Below, piece by piece: positions 1-9,197 of a stretch of DNA of 64,000 nt. Position 1 is the stretch's first letter, and the number at the start of each line of letters is the position of its first letter. The notes beneath the pieces are model-generated. The model was not told the DNA's origin. It searched no databases and worked only from the letters and a program-made list of their open reading frames with translations. Both the position numbers and the translations under genes were made by a program. Source of the DNA: Pelagibacteraceae bacterium AG-390-D18 (GTDB lineage Bacteria; Pseudomonadota; Alphaproteobacteria; Pelagibacterales; Pelagibacteraceae); contig QCGY01000001.1 of the NCBI GenBank assembly GCA_003279715.1, positions 62,001 through 126,000 on the forward strand. The letters run 5' to 3'.

Positions 1-266
1 CACCATTAAATTTTATTTTAGACAAAAATTTTTTAATAGAGAGAATAAATAATTTAGAGGAAGGAATATTAAACGAGACTTATATAAATTTCACTATTTT
101 GGAAAATAATAATGTAATTAATATTTTTTTTGACAACAAAACATTTAATTTAACTGGCTGGCAAACTAAAGATATTTATCAAAATGTTAATGTTACTTAT
201 CTTTCATCTATTCAGGTAAATCAACAACTTGATGAAGATTTATTTAAACTACCTATACAAAACTAA
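1..266 (+). CDS. C-terminal part of a LolA-like outer-membrane lipoprotein carrier (5' end outside window)
   Basis: An open frame enters from the left edge (first full codon at 3) and ends at TAA 264-266, giving about 87 residues. The end reads like the last strands of LolA: TGWQTKDIYQNVNVTYLSS, then an acidic stretch and DLFKLP. LolA carries lipoproteins across the periplasm from LolCDE to the outer membrane. The stop shares the tetranucleotide CTAA with the stop of the facing GNAT gene, the same compact junction used by four other convergent pairs here, which supports this being a real gene. The identification is tentative because the N-terminus is missing. Confidence 0.55.
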   Translation, partial: PLNFILDKNFLIERINNLEEGILNETYINFTILENNNVINIFFDNKTFNLTGWQTKDIYQNVNVTYLSSIQVNQQLDEDLFKLPIQN

Positions 267-766
267 ATTTTTATAGTTTCAGTTTTAAATATTTTCATAC
301 CTCTGGCAATATAATTATTTAAAGCATTTTTGTGATCCAGAGAGCATGTATGAACCCAAACTCTATCAATACTTTCTTTAAAAGATTTCTTAATTGCTTC
401 AGATAATAAATATGATCCCAGTTTTTTATTTTGAAATTCCTCTAATAATCCAAAGTAAGCTATTTCTACTTCTTTTTTCTCACTATGTGATATCAGTTCA
501 AAAAAACCAACAAGATCATCTTTATGTTTAAAAATATATGTTTTAACTTTTTCACTTGATATATAATCTATCCATTGAGTTTCTGTCCAAACTAATCGAT
601 CAATCCATTTATGTTTTTTACCAATATTTTTATAAAAAAATTTATTTAATTGAAAATTAGTTGGCTCTAATAAATTTAAAGAATAATCAACAGTAGGTTT
701 GGTAACTTCAACTAGATCTTTAATTGAATTTATTTCTAAATAATTTCTTTTAACTTCTTCTGTCAC
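263..766 (-). CDS. GNAT-family N-acetyltransferase, substrate unknown
   Basis: The 167-residue protein has the GNAT acetyl-CoA-binding region: a beta strand (EIAYFGLL, about residues 101-108), then QNKKLGSYL (112-120), matching the Q/R-x-x-G-x-G/A loop in relaxed form, then a helix. A later segment, DHKNALNNYIARGM (144-157), fits the usual C-terminal N-A-x-x-x-Y-x-x-x-G pattern. It is last in the leftward his cluster, and its start codon overlaps the stop of the HIT gene by 4 bp, so the two are probably co-translated. Target specificity cannot be read from the sequence. Co-transcription does not prove a role in histidine synthesis. Confidence 0.8.
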   Translation of the reverse strand: MTEEVKRNYLEINSIKDLVEVTKPTVDYSLNLLEPTNFQLNKFFYKNIGKKHKWIDRLVWTETQWIDYISSEKVKTYIFKHKDDLVGFFELISHSEKKEVEIAYFGLLEEFQNKKLGSYLLSEAIKKSFKESIDRVWVHTCSLDHKNALNNYIARGMKIFKTETIKI

Positions 767-1128
767 TCAACCATTTTTCCAACTTTTTCACCCCCAAATA
801 AATGAAAGTGTAAGTGTGGAACCTCTTGACCACCATCATTACTTATATTAGTTAGCGCTCTATAGCCCCTGCCTACTTCTGTTGAAATACCTAATTTTTT
901 AGCTACTATATTTATTCCCTTGAATAATCCGACCATCTCTTCTGACGAAGCATTAATACTAAAATCATCTAAATCTATGTATTTTCCTTTTGGAATTATT
1001 AAAGCATGAATTTTTTTCGCAGGATAAATATCATGAAAGGACAAAACAAAATCATCCTCATAAATTTTTTTACAAGGTATCTCCCCTTTTAAAATTTTTG
1101 CAAAGATATTGTTTTCATCATAATTCAT
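763..1128 (-). CDS. HIT-family purine nucleoside phosphoramidase (HinT-like)
   Basis: The 121-residue protein carries the histidine triad HLHFHLF (His105, His107, His109), the catalytic signature of HIT hydrolases that cleave AMP from phosphoramidates or aminoacyl-adenylates. The N-terminal NIFAKILKGEIPCKKIYED pattern and the length are typical of bacterial HinT. It overlaps hisE by 4 bp upstream and the GNAT gene by 4 bp downstream, placing it inside the his transcription unit. Adjacency of hisE and hinT is common in alphaproteobacteria. The physiological substrate is not known from sequence. Confidence 0.93.
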   Translation of the reverse strand: MNYDENNIFAKILKGEIPCKKIYEDDFVLSFHDIYPAKKIHALIIPKGKYIDLDDFSINASSEEMVGLFKGINIVAKKLGISTEVGRGYRALTNISNDGGQEVPHLHFHLFGGEKVGKMVE

Positions 1129-1397
1129 TTTTTTCTTTTTTCTAACTCTGACATTACATCTTCAATTTTTATATCATTTGCCTCAAGATACATTAACAAA
1201 TGGTAAAAAACATCTGCACTTTCATGAATTATATTAGAATTTTCCTCTACTGCCTCAATCAACTCATTAACTTCTTCTAAAACTTTTGCTTTACATAGCA
1301 ATTTGTCAGTAAGTAGTTTATTTGTATAAGATCCATCAACCGGTAATGATTTTCTTTCCCGAGCAAGTTTGATTAAGTTTTCTAATGTATCAAGCAT
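1125..1397 (-). CDS. hisE: phosphoribosyl-ATP pyrophosphatase
   Basis: A 90-residue single-domain HisE of the all-alpha NTP pyrophosphatase superfamily. It hydrolyses PR-ATP to PR-AMP, the second step of histidine synthesis. Visible features are the acidic helix KVLEEVNELIEAVEE, which supplies the Mg-binding glutamates, and ESADVFYHLLMYL, which contains the conserved E-x-x-D. It is a stand-alone enzyme rather than a HisIE fusion; no hisI is present in the window. It starts one base after hisF ends and overlaps hinT by 4 bp. Confidence 0.95.
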   Translation of the reverse strand: MLDTLENLIKLARERKSLPVDGSYTNKLLTDKLLCKAKVLEEVNELIEAVEENSNIIHESADVFYHLLMYLEANDIKIEDVMSELEKRKK

Positions 1398-1398
1398 A

Positions 1399-2154
1399 TT
1401 AAATTCTAACAGGAATTCCTTTTAAATCCAAATATTCCTTAGCCTCTTTTACAGAATGTTTGCCATAGTGAAATATCGATGCTGCTAGAACTGCACTAAC
1501 TTTTCCCAATTTAATTCCATCTACTAAATGATCTAGATTGCCAACTCCACCAGATGCTATAACAGGAATATTTACTTTTGAAGATATCTTCGATATAAGC
1601 TCAATATCATAACCAACTTGAGTGCCATCTCTGTCCATTGATGTTACTAATAATTCACCTGCCCCGCTATCTTCCATTTTTTTTGAAAACTCAATTGCAT
1701 CTATTCCAGTATTATTTCTTCCGCCGTGAGTAAAAATTTCCCATTTATCTTGATTTTTTTTTGCATCAATTGCCACAACAATGCATTGAGATCCAAATTT
1801 TTTCGAACTTTCAATTATTACTTCTGGATTTTGAACTGCCGCAGTATTGATTGAGACTTTATCTGCTCCACAATTTAATAGCTTATTAATATCATCAACA
1901 CTTCTAACTCCACCTCCAACAGTTAATGGAACAAAACATTTTTTAGATGTTCTATCTACTACATCATAAATAGTTTCTCTATTTTCATTCGATGCAGTAA
2001 TATCTAAAAAACAAATTTCATCTGCCCCACCATCTGAATAAATTTTAGCCTGCTCCACTGGATCTCCAGCATCTTTTAGATCAACAAAGTTAATACCCTT
2101 TACTACACGACCATTTTTAACGTCTAAACAAGGTATAATTCTATTTTTAAGCAT
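1399..2154 (-). CDS. hisF: imidazole glycerol phosphate synthase, cyclase subunit
   Basis: The 251-residue TIM barrel has the two catalytic aspartates of HisF: Asp11 in [15 protein letters not shown] and Asp130 in VVAIDAKK. The phosphate-binding loops TVGGGVRS (about 78-85) and ASGGVGN are present. With HisH it turns PRFAR plus glutamine-derived ammonia into imidazole glycerol phosphate and AICAR. It overlaps the end of hisA by 8 bp, as expected for translational coupling of paired barrels. Length and start match the family. Confidence 0.97.
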   Translation of the reverse strand: MLKNRIIPCLDVKNGRVVKGINFVDLKDAGDPVEQAKIYSDGGADEICFLDITASNENRETIYDVVDRTSKKCFVPLTVGGGVRSVDDINKLLNCGADKVSINTAAVQNPEVIIESSKKFGSQCIVVAIDAKKNQDKWEIFTHGGRNNTGIDAIEFSKKMEDSGAGELLVTSMDRDGTQVGYDIELISKISSKVNIPVIASGGVGNLDHLVDGIKLGKVSAVLAASIFHYGKHSVKEAKEYLDLKGIPVRI

Positions 2155-2872
2155 CTAATTCCTTCACTAATTCCTCTAATTTAATATCACCATCATAAAT
2201 TGCTTTTCCAACTATAATACCTTCAATATTCTTGTTATTTAATTTCTTGGCTCTTTTAATGTCGTCTATTGAAGAAACTCCACCAGATATAATTACAGGA
2301 CAATTAGATGTGTTGGCAACCTTTGCTGTTACTTCAAAATTTGGACTTAGTTTCATGCCATCTCTATTGATATCAGTATAAATTAATCTACTAGCACCAT
2401 AATCATTTACTTCATTTAAATAATCTAAAGTTAATTGGTTAGAATTTTCCTTCCAGCCTGATACGGAAAGATAACCATCCTTAGCATCTAGTCCTAAAGC
2501 AATTTTATTCGGAAATTTTATACATGCTTCTTTTAAAAAATTTTTATCTTTTATGGCAGCACTTCCTAAAATAACTTTTTCTACACCAGCATCAGTATAT
2601 TTTTGAATGCTATCAATGTTTCTAACACCACCGCCTACTTCAATTTTTAAATCAAATTTATTCACTATTTCTTGAATGATTTTCAAATTAACTGTTTGAC
2701 CTGTTAAAGCTCCATCAAGATCAACGATATGCAGGTTTTTAAAACCATGATCCTTGTATTTTTCTGCTTGTTCAACTGGTGATATTTCATATTCAGTTTT
2801 ATTATCAAAGTCTCCTTTAACCAACCTCACACACTTTTTATCTTTAATATCTATTGCTGGAAATATTTTCAT
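2147..2872 (-). CDS. hisA: ProFAR isomerase (phosphoribosylformimino-AICAR-P isomerase)
   Basis: The 241-residue half-barrel duplicate is homologous to HisF, with catalytic acids Asp8 ([15 protein letters not shown]) and Asp129 ([10 protein letters not shown]). The loops EVGGGVRN and ISGGVSS bind the two phosphates. It isomerises ProFAR to PRFAR, the HisFH substrate. It lies between hisH and hisF, one base from hisH and overlapping hisF. I saw no sign of the bifunctional PriA type, and no trp gene lies nearby. Confidence 0.96.
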   Translation of the reverse strand: MKIFPAIDIKDKKCVRLVKGDFDNKTEYEISPVEQAEKYKDHGFKNLHIVDLDGALTGQTVNLKIIQEIVNKFDLKIEVGGGVRNIDSIQKYTDAGVEKVILGSAAIKDKNFLKEACIKFPNKIALGLDAKDGYLSVSGWKENSNQLTLDYLNEVNDYGASRLIYTDINRDGMKLSPNFEVTAKVANTSNCPVIISGGVSSIDDIKRAKKLNNKNIEGIIVGKAIYDGDIKLEELVKELDA

Positions 2873-2873
2873 T

Positions 2874-3500
2874 TTATAAATTTATAAAATTATCAATTAT
2901 TTTTAGACCAGTTTTATCACTTTTTTCAGGGTGAAACTGTGTTCCAAATATATTTTCTTTTTCAACGGCGCAAACTATATTTGATGAATAATCAGTTGTT
3001 GCAGCTATAACCGACTTATCATTTGGAATAAATTCATAACTGTGAACAAAATACATGTGGGAATTATTTTCTATATCTTTAAAAACTTTACTATCTTTTA
3101 GAATATTTATTTCATTCCAGCCAATGTGTGGAAGTTTATATTTGTTGTTTTGATTGTTAATTTTAGATACTTTTCCAGAAATCCAACCTAAACCATTAGT
3201 TTCAGTTTCCTCATAGCCAATATCTGCAAACATTTGAAGTCCAACACAAATACCAAGAAGTGGTTTTTTATTAATAATAGTAAACTCATTTAATTCATCA
3301 ACTAAACCACTGATATTATTTAGTGCATCAACACAACTTTTGAACGAACCCTGCCCTGGCAAAACAACCTTGTCAGAAGATTTGATCTTATTTAAGTCTG
3401 AAGTAACTTCGATATTTACCTTTTCCTTAGCAACTTCCTTAAAGGAATTTATTACCGAGCTTATATTGCCTGAATTATAATCAACAATTGTGACGTTCAT
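2874..3500 (-). CDS. hisH: imidazole glycerol phosphate synthase, glutamine amidotransferase subunit
   Basis: The 208-residue class I glutaminase starts MNVTIVDYNSGN, as HisH proteins do. The nucleophile is Cys85 in PLLGICVGLQMF, and the His-Glu pair is His190/Glu192 in GTQFHPEKSD. It supplies ammonia through the HisF barrel. Only 5 bp separate it from hisB, and one base from hisA. All catalytic residues are intact. Confidence 0.96.
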   Translation of the reverse strand: MNVTIVDYNSGNISSVINSFKEVAKEKVNIEVTSDLNKIKSSDKVVLPGQGSFKSCVDALNNISGLVDELNEFTIINKKPLLGICVGLQMFADIGYEETETNGLGWISGKVSKINNQNNKYKLPHIGWNEINILKDSKVFKDIENNSHMYFVHSYEFIPNDKSVIAATTDYSSNIVCAVEKENIFGTQFHPEKSDKTGLKIIDNFINL

Positions 3501-3505
3501 TAAAC

Positions 3506-4096
3506 TTATAATGAGCCTTTAGTAGACGGTATACTCTTTTTACTTCTAGGATCCATCTCCAATGCTTCTCTCAATGATCTTGCTAATGCTTTATAGCAAG
3601 ACTCAATAATGTGGTGACTATTATCTCCATAAATATTTTCAACATGCATTGTAATACCTGCGGATTGAGAAAATGCTTGGAACCACTCTTTGAATAGTTC
3701 CGTGTCCATCTCACCAAGTTTTTCAACTTTTAATTTTACTTTCCAAATTAAATAAGGTCTGTTCGAAACATCTATTGCAACTCTAGTTAAGGTTTCGTCC
3801 ATTGGAATTACTCTGTGAGCATATCTTTTAATGCCAACAAATTTTTTAGCTGCTTTTTTTAAAGCTTCACCAATTGCAATACCAGTGTCTTCCGTAGTGT
3901 GGTGAAGATCAATGTGTGTGTCACCTTTTGCTTTAACCTTTAAATCAATTAATGAATGCTTTGATAATTGCTCAAGCATATGATCCAAAAAACCAATTCC
4001 AGTATCAATTTTGTACTGACCCTTTCCATCAATATTAACTTCAACACTAATGCTGGTTTCTTTAGTTTTTCTTGATACTTTTCCTTTTCTAGCCAT
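3506..4096 (-). CDS. hisB: imidazoleglycerol-phosphate dehydratase
   Basis: The 196-residue monofunctional dehydratase (no phosphatase domain) has the Mn-binding motifs [25 protein letters not shown] and [18 protein letters not shown]. It dehydrates IGP to imidazole-acetol phosphate. It is the first gene of the leftward his operon and diverges from hslV across 88 bp. A weak sigma70-like promoter for this operon may lie in that gap (TTGATA-17-TATACC on the minus strand), but I do not consider it certain. Confidence 0.96.
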   Translation of the reverse strand: MARKGKVSRKTKETSISVEVNIDGKGQYKIDTGIGFLDHMLEQLSKHSLIDLKVKAKGDTHIDLHHTTEDTGIAIGEALKKAAKKFVGIKRYAHRVIPMDETLTRVAIDVSNRPYLIWKVKLKVEKLGEMDTELFKEWFQAFSQSAGITMHVENIYGDNSHHIIESCYKALARSLREALEMDPRSKKSIPSTKGSL

Positions 4097-4149
4097 ATAT
4101 TTTAGAGGTATACATATATAATCCCACTATATCAATATCAGTATCAACA

Positions 4150-4179
4150 CTTGAAGTATCAAAAATAGTTACCATTTAT
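4150..4179 (+). promoter_or_regulatory. candidate sigma32 (RpoH) heat-shock promoter of hslVU, positioned for a leaderless transcript
   Basis: The sequence reads CTTGAA (4150-4155), a 13-bp gap, then TTACCATTTAT (4169-4179). This resembles the heat-shock consensus CTTGAA / CCCCATnTa. Only five bases separate the end of the -10 block from the hslV ATG, so a normal start point would fall at or next to the A of ATG. No Shine-Dalgarno sequence is visible. The same 11-mer with one base changed sits in the same place before grpE. Confidence 0.6.
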
Positions 4180-4184
4180 CTATC

Positions 4185-4700
4185 ATGACAACGATTGTAT
4201 TGGTTAGAAAAAATAATGAAGTAGTAGTTGCTGGAGATGGCCAAGTAAGTATGGGAAATACAGTGGTAAAAAGCACTGCTTCAAAAATTAGAAAAATTGA
4301 AAAAAGAGATGTGGTAGCAGGATTTGCAGGTTCAACTGCTGATGCACTTACATTATTTGAACGGTTAGAAGCTAAAATTGAAAAACATGCTGGAAATTTA
4401 TCAAGAGCTGCTGTTGAATTAGCAAAGGATTGGAGAACAGATAAATATTTAAGAAGATTAGAGGCTTTGATGGCTATAGGCGATAAGCATAATAGCTATA
4501 TAATTTCTGGAACTGGCGATGTTTTAGAGCCAGAGGGTGATGTAATTGGGATAGGTTCGGGTGGAAACTATGCATTAGCTGCTGGAAAAGTATTAATGGA
4601 AACAGATAAAAGTGCAGAAGAAATTGCAAAAAAAGCAATTAAAGTCGCTTCTGAAATCTGCGTTTTTACAAATAATAATATCAAAGTTTTAAAAATATAA
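4185..4700 (+). CDS. hslV: ATP-dependent protease, peptidase subunit HslV (ClpQ)
   Basis: The 171-residue protein begins [22 protein letters not shown], so removal of Met1 exposes the catalytic Thr2, which fixes the start at 4185. Other family blocks are [37 protein letters not shown] and [15 protein letters not shown]. HslV forms the double-hexamer proteolytic core and works with the HslU unfoldase. Its stop overlaps the hslU ATG by one base. A heat-shock-like promoter lies directly upstream and may give a leaderless message. Confidence 0.98.
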   Translation: MTTIVLVRKNNEVVVAGDGQVSMGNTVVKSTASKIRKIEKRDVVAGFAGSTADALTLFERLEAKIEKHAGNLSRAAVELAKDWRTDKYLRRLEALMAIGDKHNSYIISGTGDVLEPEGDVIGIGSGGNYALAAGKVLMETDKSAEEIAKKAIKVASEICVFTNNNIKVLKI

Positions 4701-6073
4701 TGAAAAACTCAAACGTAACTCCTTTGGTTCCTAAAGATAAAAATATTAAAGAAGAAAACTCTTTGGTAAGCTCTTTATCTCCTAGAGAAATTGTTTCAGA
4801 ATTAGACAGATTTGTAGTTGGTCAAAATAAAGCTAAAAAAGCAGTGGCGGTTGCATTAAGAAATAGATGGAGAAGACAGGCTCTTAAAGGTGAAATGAAA
4901 AATGAAGTTTTACCAAAAAATATTTTGATGATTGGACCAACAGGAGTAGGTAAAACTGAAATTTCTAGAAGATTATCAAAACTAGCCGAAGCACCTTTTG
5001 TTAAAGTTGAAGCAACAAGATTTACTGAAGTGGGATATGTTGGAAGAGATGTTGAGCAAATAATAAGAGATTTAATTGAGATAGCTATTGGCATGGAAAA
5101 AGTAAAAATGAGAAAAGAGGTTCATGCTCAAGCTCAAAAAGCTGCCGAAGAAAAAGTTTTGGATGCTTTAGTTGGTAAAAAAGCAAGCCTTGCAACAAGG
5201 GAAAGTTTTAGAAAAAGACTAAGAAATGGTGATCTTGATGATAATGAAATAGAAATTGCTGTAAGCGACAGTGGATCAAGTAATACCTCTTTTGAAATAC
5301 CTGGAATGCCTGGAGCAAACGTTGGCATGATTAATATTGGTGAAATGATTGGTAAATCAATGGGAAATAAAGAAAAAAAGAAGAAGATGACAGTAAAAGA
5401 ATCACACGAGATTTTAATTAATGATGAATCAGATAAATTAATTGAAGAAGATAAAATTATTAAAGCAGCAAAATTATCAACTGAGAATAATGGAATAGTA
5501 TTTTTGGATGAAATAGATAAAATTTCTGCAAGAACAGATAGGGTTGGTGGAGACGTTTCTCGCGAAGGAGTTCAGAGAGACTTGTTGCCATTAATTGAGG
5601 GAACTACAGTAAACACAAAACATGGAGCAATTAAAACTGATCATATTTTATTTATTGCTTCTGGAGCATTTCAACTTGCAAAACCATCCGATCTACTTCC
5701 TGAGCTTCAAGGAAGGCTACCTATAAGAGTTGAACTAGAAGCATTGACTAGTGATGATTTTAAAAGAATTCTAAGAGAACCAGATTTCAGTTTAATCAAA
5801 CAATATGTGGCTTTATTAAAAACTGAAAATGTTGAACTTGAATTTTCAGATGATGGTATCGATACTATTGCAAACATTTCATCTGAGGTAAATGCTACTG
5901 TTGAAAATATCGGGGCTAGAAGACTTCACACAATAATTGAAAAAATTTTAGATGAAATAAGCTTTACAGCAACTGACCGCTCTGGTGAAAAAATAATTAT
6001 TAACAAGGAATATATTAATAAAAATTTAGATTATTTAGTTAAAGATACAGATCTTTCAAAATTTATTTTATAG
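4700..6073 (+). CDS. hslU: HslU (ClpY) AAA+ unfoldase of the HslVU protease
   Basis: The 457-residue AAA+ protein has Walker A GPTGVGKT (79-86), the pore motif VGYVGRD, an inserted I-domain of charged and helical segments (about 110-260), Walker [12 protein letters not shown] and arginine-bearing sensor segments ([11 protein letters not shown]). It ends in DLSKFIL, the C-terminal tail that docks into HslV and activates it. The last 11 bp overlap the end of the convergent Smr gene. Everything expected of a functional unfoldase is present. Confidence 0.98.
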   Translation: MKNSNVTPLVPKDKNIKEENSLVSSLSPREIVSELDRFVVGQNKAKKAVAVALRNRWRRQALKGEMKNEVLPKNILMIGPTGVGKTEISRRLSKLAEAPFVKVEATRFTEVGYVGRDVEQIIRDLIEIAIGMEKVKMRKEVHAQAQKAAEEKVLDALVGKKASLATRESFRKRLRNGDLDDNEIEIAVSDSGSSNTSFEIPGMPGANVGMINIGEMIGKSMGNKEKKKKMTVKESHEILINDESDKLIEEDKIIKAAKLSTENNGIVFLDEIDKISARTDRVGGDVSREGVQRDLLPLIEGTTVNTKHGAIKTDHILFIASGAFQLAKPSDLLPELQGRLPIRVELEALTSDDFKRILREPDFSLIKQYVALLKTENVELEFSDDGIDTIANISSEVNATVENIGARRLHTIIEKILDEISFTATDRSGEKIIINKEYINKNLDYLVKDTDLSKFIL

Positions 6074-6485
6074 ATTTATTTTTTTTTAAAAAAATATAAA
6101 AAGCTCCAGCACCACCATCCTCTATTTTTGCATCTTTCATTTCGTAAATAATTTTCATCAAATTATTATTATTTGAAATAAATTCAGGTACTGAGTATTT
6201 TAAAATACTTAAATCTTTCGAAACATAGGGATCTTTTACATTCTGAGAATGAATCCCTTTTCCAGTAACAACTATCAACTTATTTATTTTTTCTTGATAA
6301 GATTTAATAATAAAATCCTTAATCAATTTATTTGCTTTATCTAGAGTATATCCATGTAAGTCTATTGATCTTGTTTTATAAGTTAATTTTTTATCTATTT
6401 TAATGTCTTTATTTGGTAATCTTTCATTTTTTGAAATAAAATTTTCCCAATCTTTTTTATCTTTTTCTGAAATATTATCAGTCAA
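6063..6485 (-). CDS. Smr-domain protein (MutS2 C-terminal-like putative nuclease)
   Basis: The 140-residue protein has the two Smr signatures: [10 protein letters not shown] (41-50), where the D-L-H triplet is typical, and [10 protein letters not shown] (71-80), the T-G-x-G loop. Stand-alone Smr proteins are linked to nicking or RNA-cleavage activity, but the cellular role is unsettled. In alphaproteobacteria this gene usually follows mltA and a Tim44-like gene; here mltA is missing and the Tim44-like gene is directly upstream, one base after its stop. The 3' end overlaps hslU by 11 bp, convergent. Confidence 0.88.
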   Translation of the reverse strand: MTDNISEKDKKDWENFISKNERLPNKDIKIDKKLTYKTRSIDLHGYTLDKANKLIKDFIIKSYQEKINKLIVVTGKGIHSQNVKDPYVSKDLSILKYSVPEFISNNNNLMKIIYEMKDAKIEDGGAGAFYIFLKKNKSIK

Positions 6486-7082
6486 TTAAGTTAAGGTGTT
6501 AACTAATTGCCAATTTGGATTAGCTGATGTTATATCTCTTGAAAATACCCAAGTATCATAGATTTTTTTTATTTTCTCTGAGTCTCCTGATACTACTTTT
6601 TTATCTTTATCTTTAATACAAGTTATGACTTCAGCTATAAATTCTACTGTTACATTTAAAATTTTATCTATTTTTTTATGCTCTTTAATAATTGCAGAAT
6701 TAATCCCTATAAAAGTTATTTCTGCATAATGCCCTCTGTTACTTCTTTCTTTTAACGCTTCATTAAATTGATTGAATATCTCTTCACTAAGAAGTGGTTT
6801 GCTCGCAACTATTTTATTATCATTATCACTAAAATCTGTAATAATAGTTTCGTAAGCAATTTTCGCTCCTTCTAAAAATTCTTTTTGTGCAGAATCATCA
6901 AAATTTTCATTAATTTTTTGAACTTTTTCTGTCCTCATTTTATTCAAAACTTCTTCAAATTTTGGAGGGGCTTTTCCCTCAAATCCTGTTCTTTTTCCCA
7001 GTATTCCTCTAAGTCTTAGGAAAATAAATCCAGCAATCATTACTAGAAGAATTATATCTATATATTCAAAACTGTAGCTCAT
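6486..7082 (-). CDS. Tim44-domain membrane-anchored protein (TimA-like)
   Basis: I chose the ATG at 7080-7082 (198 residues). It gives the family-typical start MSYSFEYIDIILLVMIAGF, a single transmembrane segment followed by LRLRGILGKRTG, and has AAGG just upstream. A longer frame reaches 7124 but adds an atypical 14-residue lead. The C-terminal half (about 80-195) is a Tim44/Tim45-like domain. Bacterial Tim44-like proteins are inner-membrane proteins facing the periplasm or cytoplasm, of poorly defined role, related to mitochondrial import Tim44. It diverges from fxsA. Confidence 0.85.
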   Translation of the reverse strand: MSYSFEYIDIILLVMIAGFIFLRLRGILGKRTGFEGKAPPKFEEVLNKMRTEKVQKINENFDDSAQKEFLEGAKIAYETIITDFSDNDNKIVASKPLLSEEIFNQFNEALKERSNRGHYAEITFIGINSAIIKEHKKIDKILNVTVEFIAEVITCIKDKDKKVVSGDSEKIKKIYDTWVFSRDITSANPNWQLVNTLT

Positions 7083-7140
7083 GACCTTATAGTAATTACT
7101 ATGTTGATTAATTTCAACCAGCAATTTAGATTACAGACAA

Positions 7141-7566
7141 ATGAACTCAGTTTTATTACTAATAATTTTTATTCCAGCTATTGAAATATTTCTTTTTATA
7201 AAAATAGGTTCTCAAATTGGTGCGATTACAACAGTTTTATTAATATTTGCAACTGCAATTATTGGTGTTTACTATGCCAAATACGAGGGTTTGAATACTC
7301 TTAAAGCTGGATTTACCCAATTAAGAAACAATAAAGCACCAACATATGAAATGATATCTGGCGCAGCAATTGCTTTTGCAGCATTACTTTTAATTATTCC
7401 TGGATTTGCTACAGATGTTATGGGTTTTTTATTAATATTTCCAATAACAAGAAAATTTTTTTTTGGTAAATTTGCAAAAAAATTTAAAACTAGTGACACT
7501 GAAAAAAATACTTTTATTGATGGGGACTTTGAAGATATAGAAGACGATCATGACAAAAAAATATAA
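7141..7566 (+). CDS. fxsA: FxsA-family membrane protein
   Basis: The 141-residue inner-membrane protein has hydrophobic segments at about 1-20, 25-45 and 72-98 and a charged acidic tail (residues 115-141). The short conserved stretches PAIEIFLFIKIGSQIG and LLIIPGFATDVMGFLL are characteristic of FxsA (F-exclusion suppressor). The name comes from phage T7 exclusion effects of the E. coli homologue; the normal role is unknown. It sits between a divergent Tim44-like gene and secB, as in other alphaproteobacteria, and overlaps secB by 17 bp. Confidence 0.88.
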   Translation: MNSVLLLIIFIPAIEIFLFIKIGSQIGAITTVLLIFATAIIGVYYAKYEGLNTLKAGFTQLRNNKAPTYEMISGAAIAFAALLLIIPGFATDVMGFLLIFPITRKFFFGKFAKKFKTSDTEKNTFIDGDFEDIEDDHDKKI

Positions 7567-7972
7567 AATTTTGGGAAAATATATAAAGGATACGTCAGGT
7601 GAAACACCTGATATTGAAACATATATTTTTGTAAAAGATCGAATTTCTAAATATCAACTTAACATAGATATAAAATCAAAACCTTTAAAAAATAAGATGA
7701 TAGAAATTGAAACTATATTGAAATTTTCAGATAAAGAACAAAGTAAAAAAAAATCATACTTTGAAATAAATTTTGCAACAGTTGTAAAAATAGATGATGA
7801 AATTAAAGAGAAAGAGGAATTAGAAAAAATTATTCTATGTGATGTTCAAATAGAAATTTACCCTAGTCTAGAAAAATCTTTATTAGATCTACTTCATAAT
7901 TCAGGGTATCCAGCTATTAAATTTGAAAAAAAAGTTAACTTTGAAGAACTTTTTAATCAAAGACTAAATTAA
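7550..7972 (+). CDS. secB: SecB-like protein-export chaperone
   Basis: The 140-residue protein opens with YIKDTSGETPDIETYIF, the SecB-like opening strand (usually VKDLSFE-x-P), followed by alternating strands and a C-terminal helical pair (PSLEKSLLDLLHNSGYPAI). SecB holds presecretory proteins unfolded and hands them to SecA. The sequence is divergent and slightly short, so assignment rests on the N-terminal motif plus the fxsA-secB-dnaQ order. The stop shares TTAA with the stop of convergent dnaQ. Confidence 0.82.
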   Translation: MTKKYKILGKYIKDTSGETPDIETYIFVKDRISKYQLNIDIKSKPLKNKMIEIETILKFSDKEQSKKKSYFEINFATVVKIDDEIKEKEELEKIILCDVQIEIYPSLEKSLLDLLHNSGYPAIKFEKKVNFEELFNQRLN

Positions 7973-8628
7973 AAAAAATTTTTTTTTAGATTTTTTTTTA
8001 AATATTCTTTATGTTTTTTTAGCTCTTCTGTTGTTGGAGCAATTACTTTTTTATAATAATCAACACCAAATTTTTTTTCTTTAATTTCATCATCTCGATT
8101 TCTAAAATTTAAGGTTGGTTCTTTTTGATCAATTAGATTTATATAAACTTTAGCTAATAAATCACAGTCAATTAAAGCTGTGTGTTGGGTTCTTTTTGAA
8201 TTATCGACCCTATATCTTTTACACAACGCATCTAAACTGACGGGAGAACCTGGAAATTTATCTCTAGCTAAAATCAAAGTATCTATTATTTCATTATTTA
8301 TTTTTTTTTTACCAAATAAAGACAATTCATTATTTAAATGTCCTAAATCAAATTCTGCATTATGAATTATAAGTCTCTTGTCCTTAATGAAATCTAAAAA
8401 TTGTTCTCCAATATCTCTAAACTTTTTTTGAGAAGCTAAAAATTTATCAGTATATCCATGAACTTCAAAGGCTTTTTCTGATACTTTTCTTTCTGGATTT
8501 AAATAACAATGAAATTTATTTTTAGTTGGAATTAAGTTATCCAATTCAATACAACCTATCTCAACAATTCTGTGTCCTTCCTTGATTGAAATCCCAGTTG
8601 TTTCTGTATCTAATACAACTTCTTTCAT
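7969..8628 (-). CDS. dnaQ: DNA polymerase III epsilon subunit (3'-5' proofreading exonuclease)
   Basis: The 219-residue DEDDh exonuclease has Exo I VVLDTETTG (Asp7, Glu9), Exo II IHNAEFDLGHLN and Exo III QHTALIDCDLLAKVYI (His and Asp). It proofreads for the replicative polymerase. The C-terminal tail is lysine-rich, as expected for the flexible alpha-binding segment in an AT-rich genome. It overlaps coaE by 4 bp and is the last gene of the leftward block running from the candidate origin, an arrangement known from Caulobacter. Confidence 0.95.
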   Translation of the reverse strand: MKEVVLDTETTGISIKEGHRIVEIGCIELDNLIPTKNKFHCYLNPERKVSEKAFEVHGYTDKFLASQKKFRDIGEQFLDFIKDKRLIIHNAEFDLGHLNNELSLFGKKKINNEIIDTLILARDKFPGSPVSLDALCKRYRVDNSKRTQHTALIDCDLLAKVYINLIDQKEPTLNFRNRDDEIKEKKFGVDYYKKVIAPTTEELKKHKEYLKKNLKKNFF

Positions 8629-9197
8629 TTATCTAATTTCTTCAATATCTTTTTTATATCATCTTTAACTGATTTTCTTGTAAAATTATTCTTAATAATA
8701 AAGTCAGATTTTTTCTTTTTATAACTAATTGGTAATTGTATTGCTTTAAATTTTTTCATTAATTTATTATTAAAGTTTTTTCTTTTTTTCAATCTTTTTA
8801 AGATATTAAATTTAGAAGACTGGACATACACCAATACATCTTCTTTCTTATTAATTTTATTTTCTAATAATAATGGAATATCCAATATAACAATTTTTGA
8901 ATTTTTATTTTTTTTTAAAAATAAATTCATTTTTTTTCTTATTTCGGTATGAACAATTTTTATAATCTTATTTAAATTATTTTTATTAGCTAGGATTGCG
9001 TTAGAAATTTCTATTTTTTCTATTGGAAATGAATTGATAAATTTTGGTAGTTTTATTTTTAAATTTTTAAAAACATTTTTATTTTGTTGGTATAATTTTG
9101 CTACCTCATAATCAGCATTAAAGACTGGGTAACCAAAATTTTGAGCCACATAACTTTTGCCAGAACCTATATCTCCTAAAATTCCAATTTTAATCAT
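8625..9197 (-). CDS. coaE: dephospho-CoA kinase
   Basis: The 190-residue P-loop kinase has GDIGSGKS (8-15) followed by the substrate-binding FNADYEVAKLY. The LID and adenine regions are present but lysine- and asparagine-rich (VYVQSSKFNILKRLKKRKNF). It catalyses the last step of coenzyme A synthesis. It sits between aroE and dnaQ, overlapping dnaQ by 4 bp and abutting aroE. The protein is a little shorter than the E. coli enzyme but no key motif is missing. Confidence 0.92.
   Translation of the reverse strand: MIKIGILGDIGSGKSYVAQNFGYPVFNADYEVAKLYQQNKNVFKNLKIKLPKFINSFPIEKIEISNAILANKNNLNKIIKIVHTEIRKKMNLFLKKNKNSKIVILDIPLLLENKINKKEDVLVYVQSSKFNILKRLKKRKNFNNKLMKKFKAIQLPISYKKKKSDFIIKNNFTRKSVKDDIKKILKKLDK

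Noticed and set aside
4097-4149. Clear sigma70 promoter for hisB
   Set aside because: Only TTGATA-17-TATACC is available, which is weak in such AT-rich DNA, so it is mentioned with hisB but not listed as a feature.
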